From Dermatophagoides farinae (Eukaryota > Arthropoda > Arachnida > Sarcoptiformes > Pyroglyphidae), in assembly GCF_024713945.1 (NCBI RefSeq), contig NC_134683.1, positions 3,349,501 to 3,413,500 of the forward strand: a stretch of DNA of 64,000 bases. The letters run 5' to 3'. How positions within the stretch are numbered: the first letter of the stretch is position 1; each line of letters begins with the position of its first letter. The position numbers and the translations under genes are program-made. Shown piece by piece: positions 63,907-64,000 of the stretch. The notes under the pieces are model-generated. The model saw only the letters and a program-made list of their open reading frames with translations. It was not told the DNA's origin and did no database searches.

Positions 63907-64000
63907 GAATGGTTGCATTGGTTTGGCCAATCGATAATAATGGCAATAATACATCAAACAATAATAACTGAACTGAGAATCTCTGGAACTGGAAACTCGT

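Overview
This is AT-rich nuclear DNA from a eukaryote. It is packed with short simple repeats: runs of GAT/ATC, AAC/GTT, CA/TG and GA, plus poly-A and poly-T. It has no bacterial operons, no ribosome binding sites, no rRNA and no tRNA that I can see, and no transposon protein. The repeat style, together with possible introns of about 50-100 bases (GTAA or GTAT starts, T-rich tracts, CAG ends), is what I associate with small arthropods, possibly an astigmatid mite. That is an inference from style; no diagnostic gene is present.

I recognise no gene by family, so no gene symbol is given. What can be supported is a set of candidate coding segments, each with its own caveats. The strongest are: a 154-codon minus-strand frame at 38.7-39.2 kb with a signal-like start and a very basic stretch; other long minus-strand frames up to 41.9 kb; a plus-strand cluster at 30.4-31.9 kb; a convergent pair at 50.4-51.3 kb; a plus-strand frame at 57.1-57.9 kb with one stop codon that a possible 57-base intron would remove; minus-strand frames at 34.4 and 62.5 kb; and a cysteine-rich small frame at the right edge. 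Several short spliced candidates (5.6-5.9, 11.2-11.7, 15.1-15.9, 18.8-20.9 kb) have intron borders whose reading phases agree.

Layout: 0-5 kb is mostly repeat-rich non-coding DNA. 5-7.5 kb has small plus-strand candidates. 7.5-11.2 kb is repeat-rich. 11.2-11.7 kb has one spliced candidate. 12-15 kb is repeats with a long GA tract. 15-21 kb has several plus-strand candidate exons and one minus-strand frame. 21-30 kb is mainly repeats with two small plus-strand frames. 30-32 kb is a divergent pair (minus, then the plus cluster). 34-42 kb is dominated by minus-strand frames. 42-50 kb is largely repeats, ending in a GA tract of about 176 bases. 50.4-51.3 kb is the convergent pair. 51.3-57 kb is repeats. 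57-59 kb has plus-strand candidates. 59-62.5 kb is repeats. 62.5-64 kb has a minus and a plus candidate.

Limits: in DNA this rich in A and T, with many three-base repeats, open frames of 60-100 codons are common by chance, and tracts of GAT, ATC and CAT make convincing-looking poly-Asp, poly-Ile and poly-His. Most coding calls here therefore sit between 0.2 and 0.5 and need transcript or conservation data. I could not run any search or count; enrichment statements are by-eye estimates.
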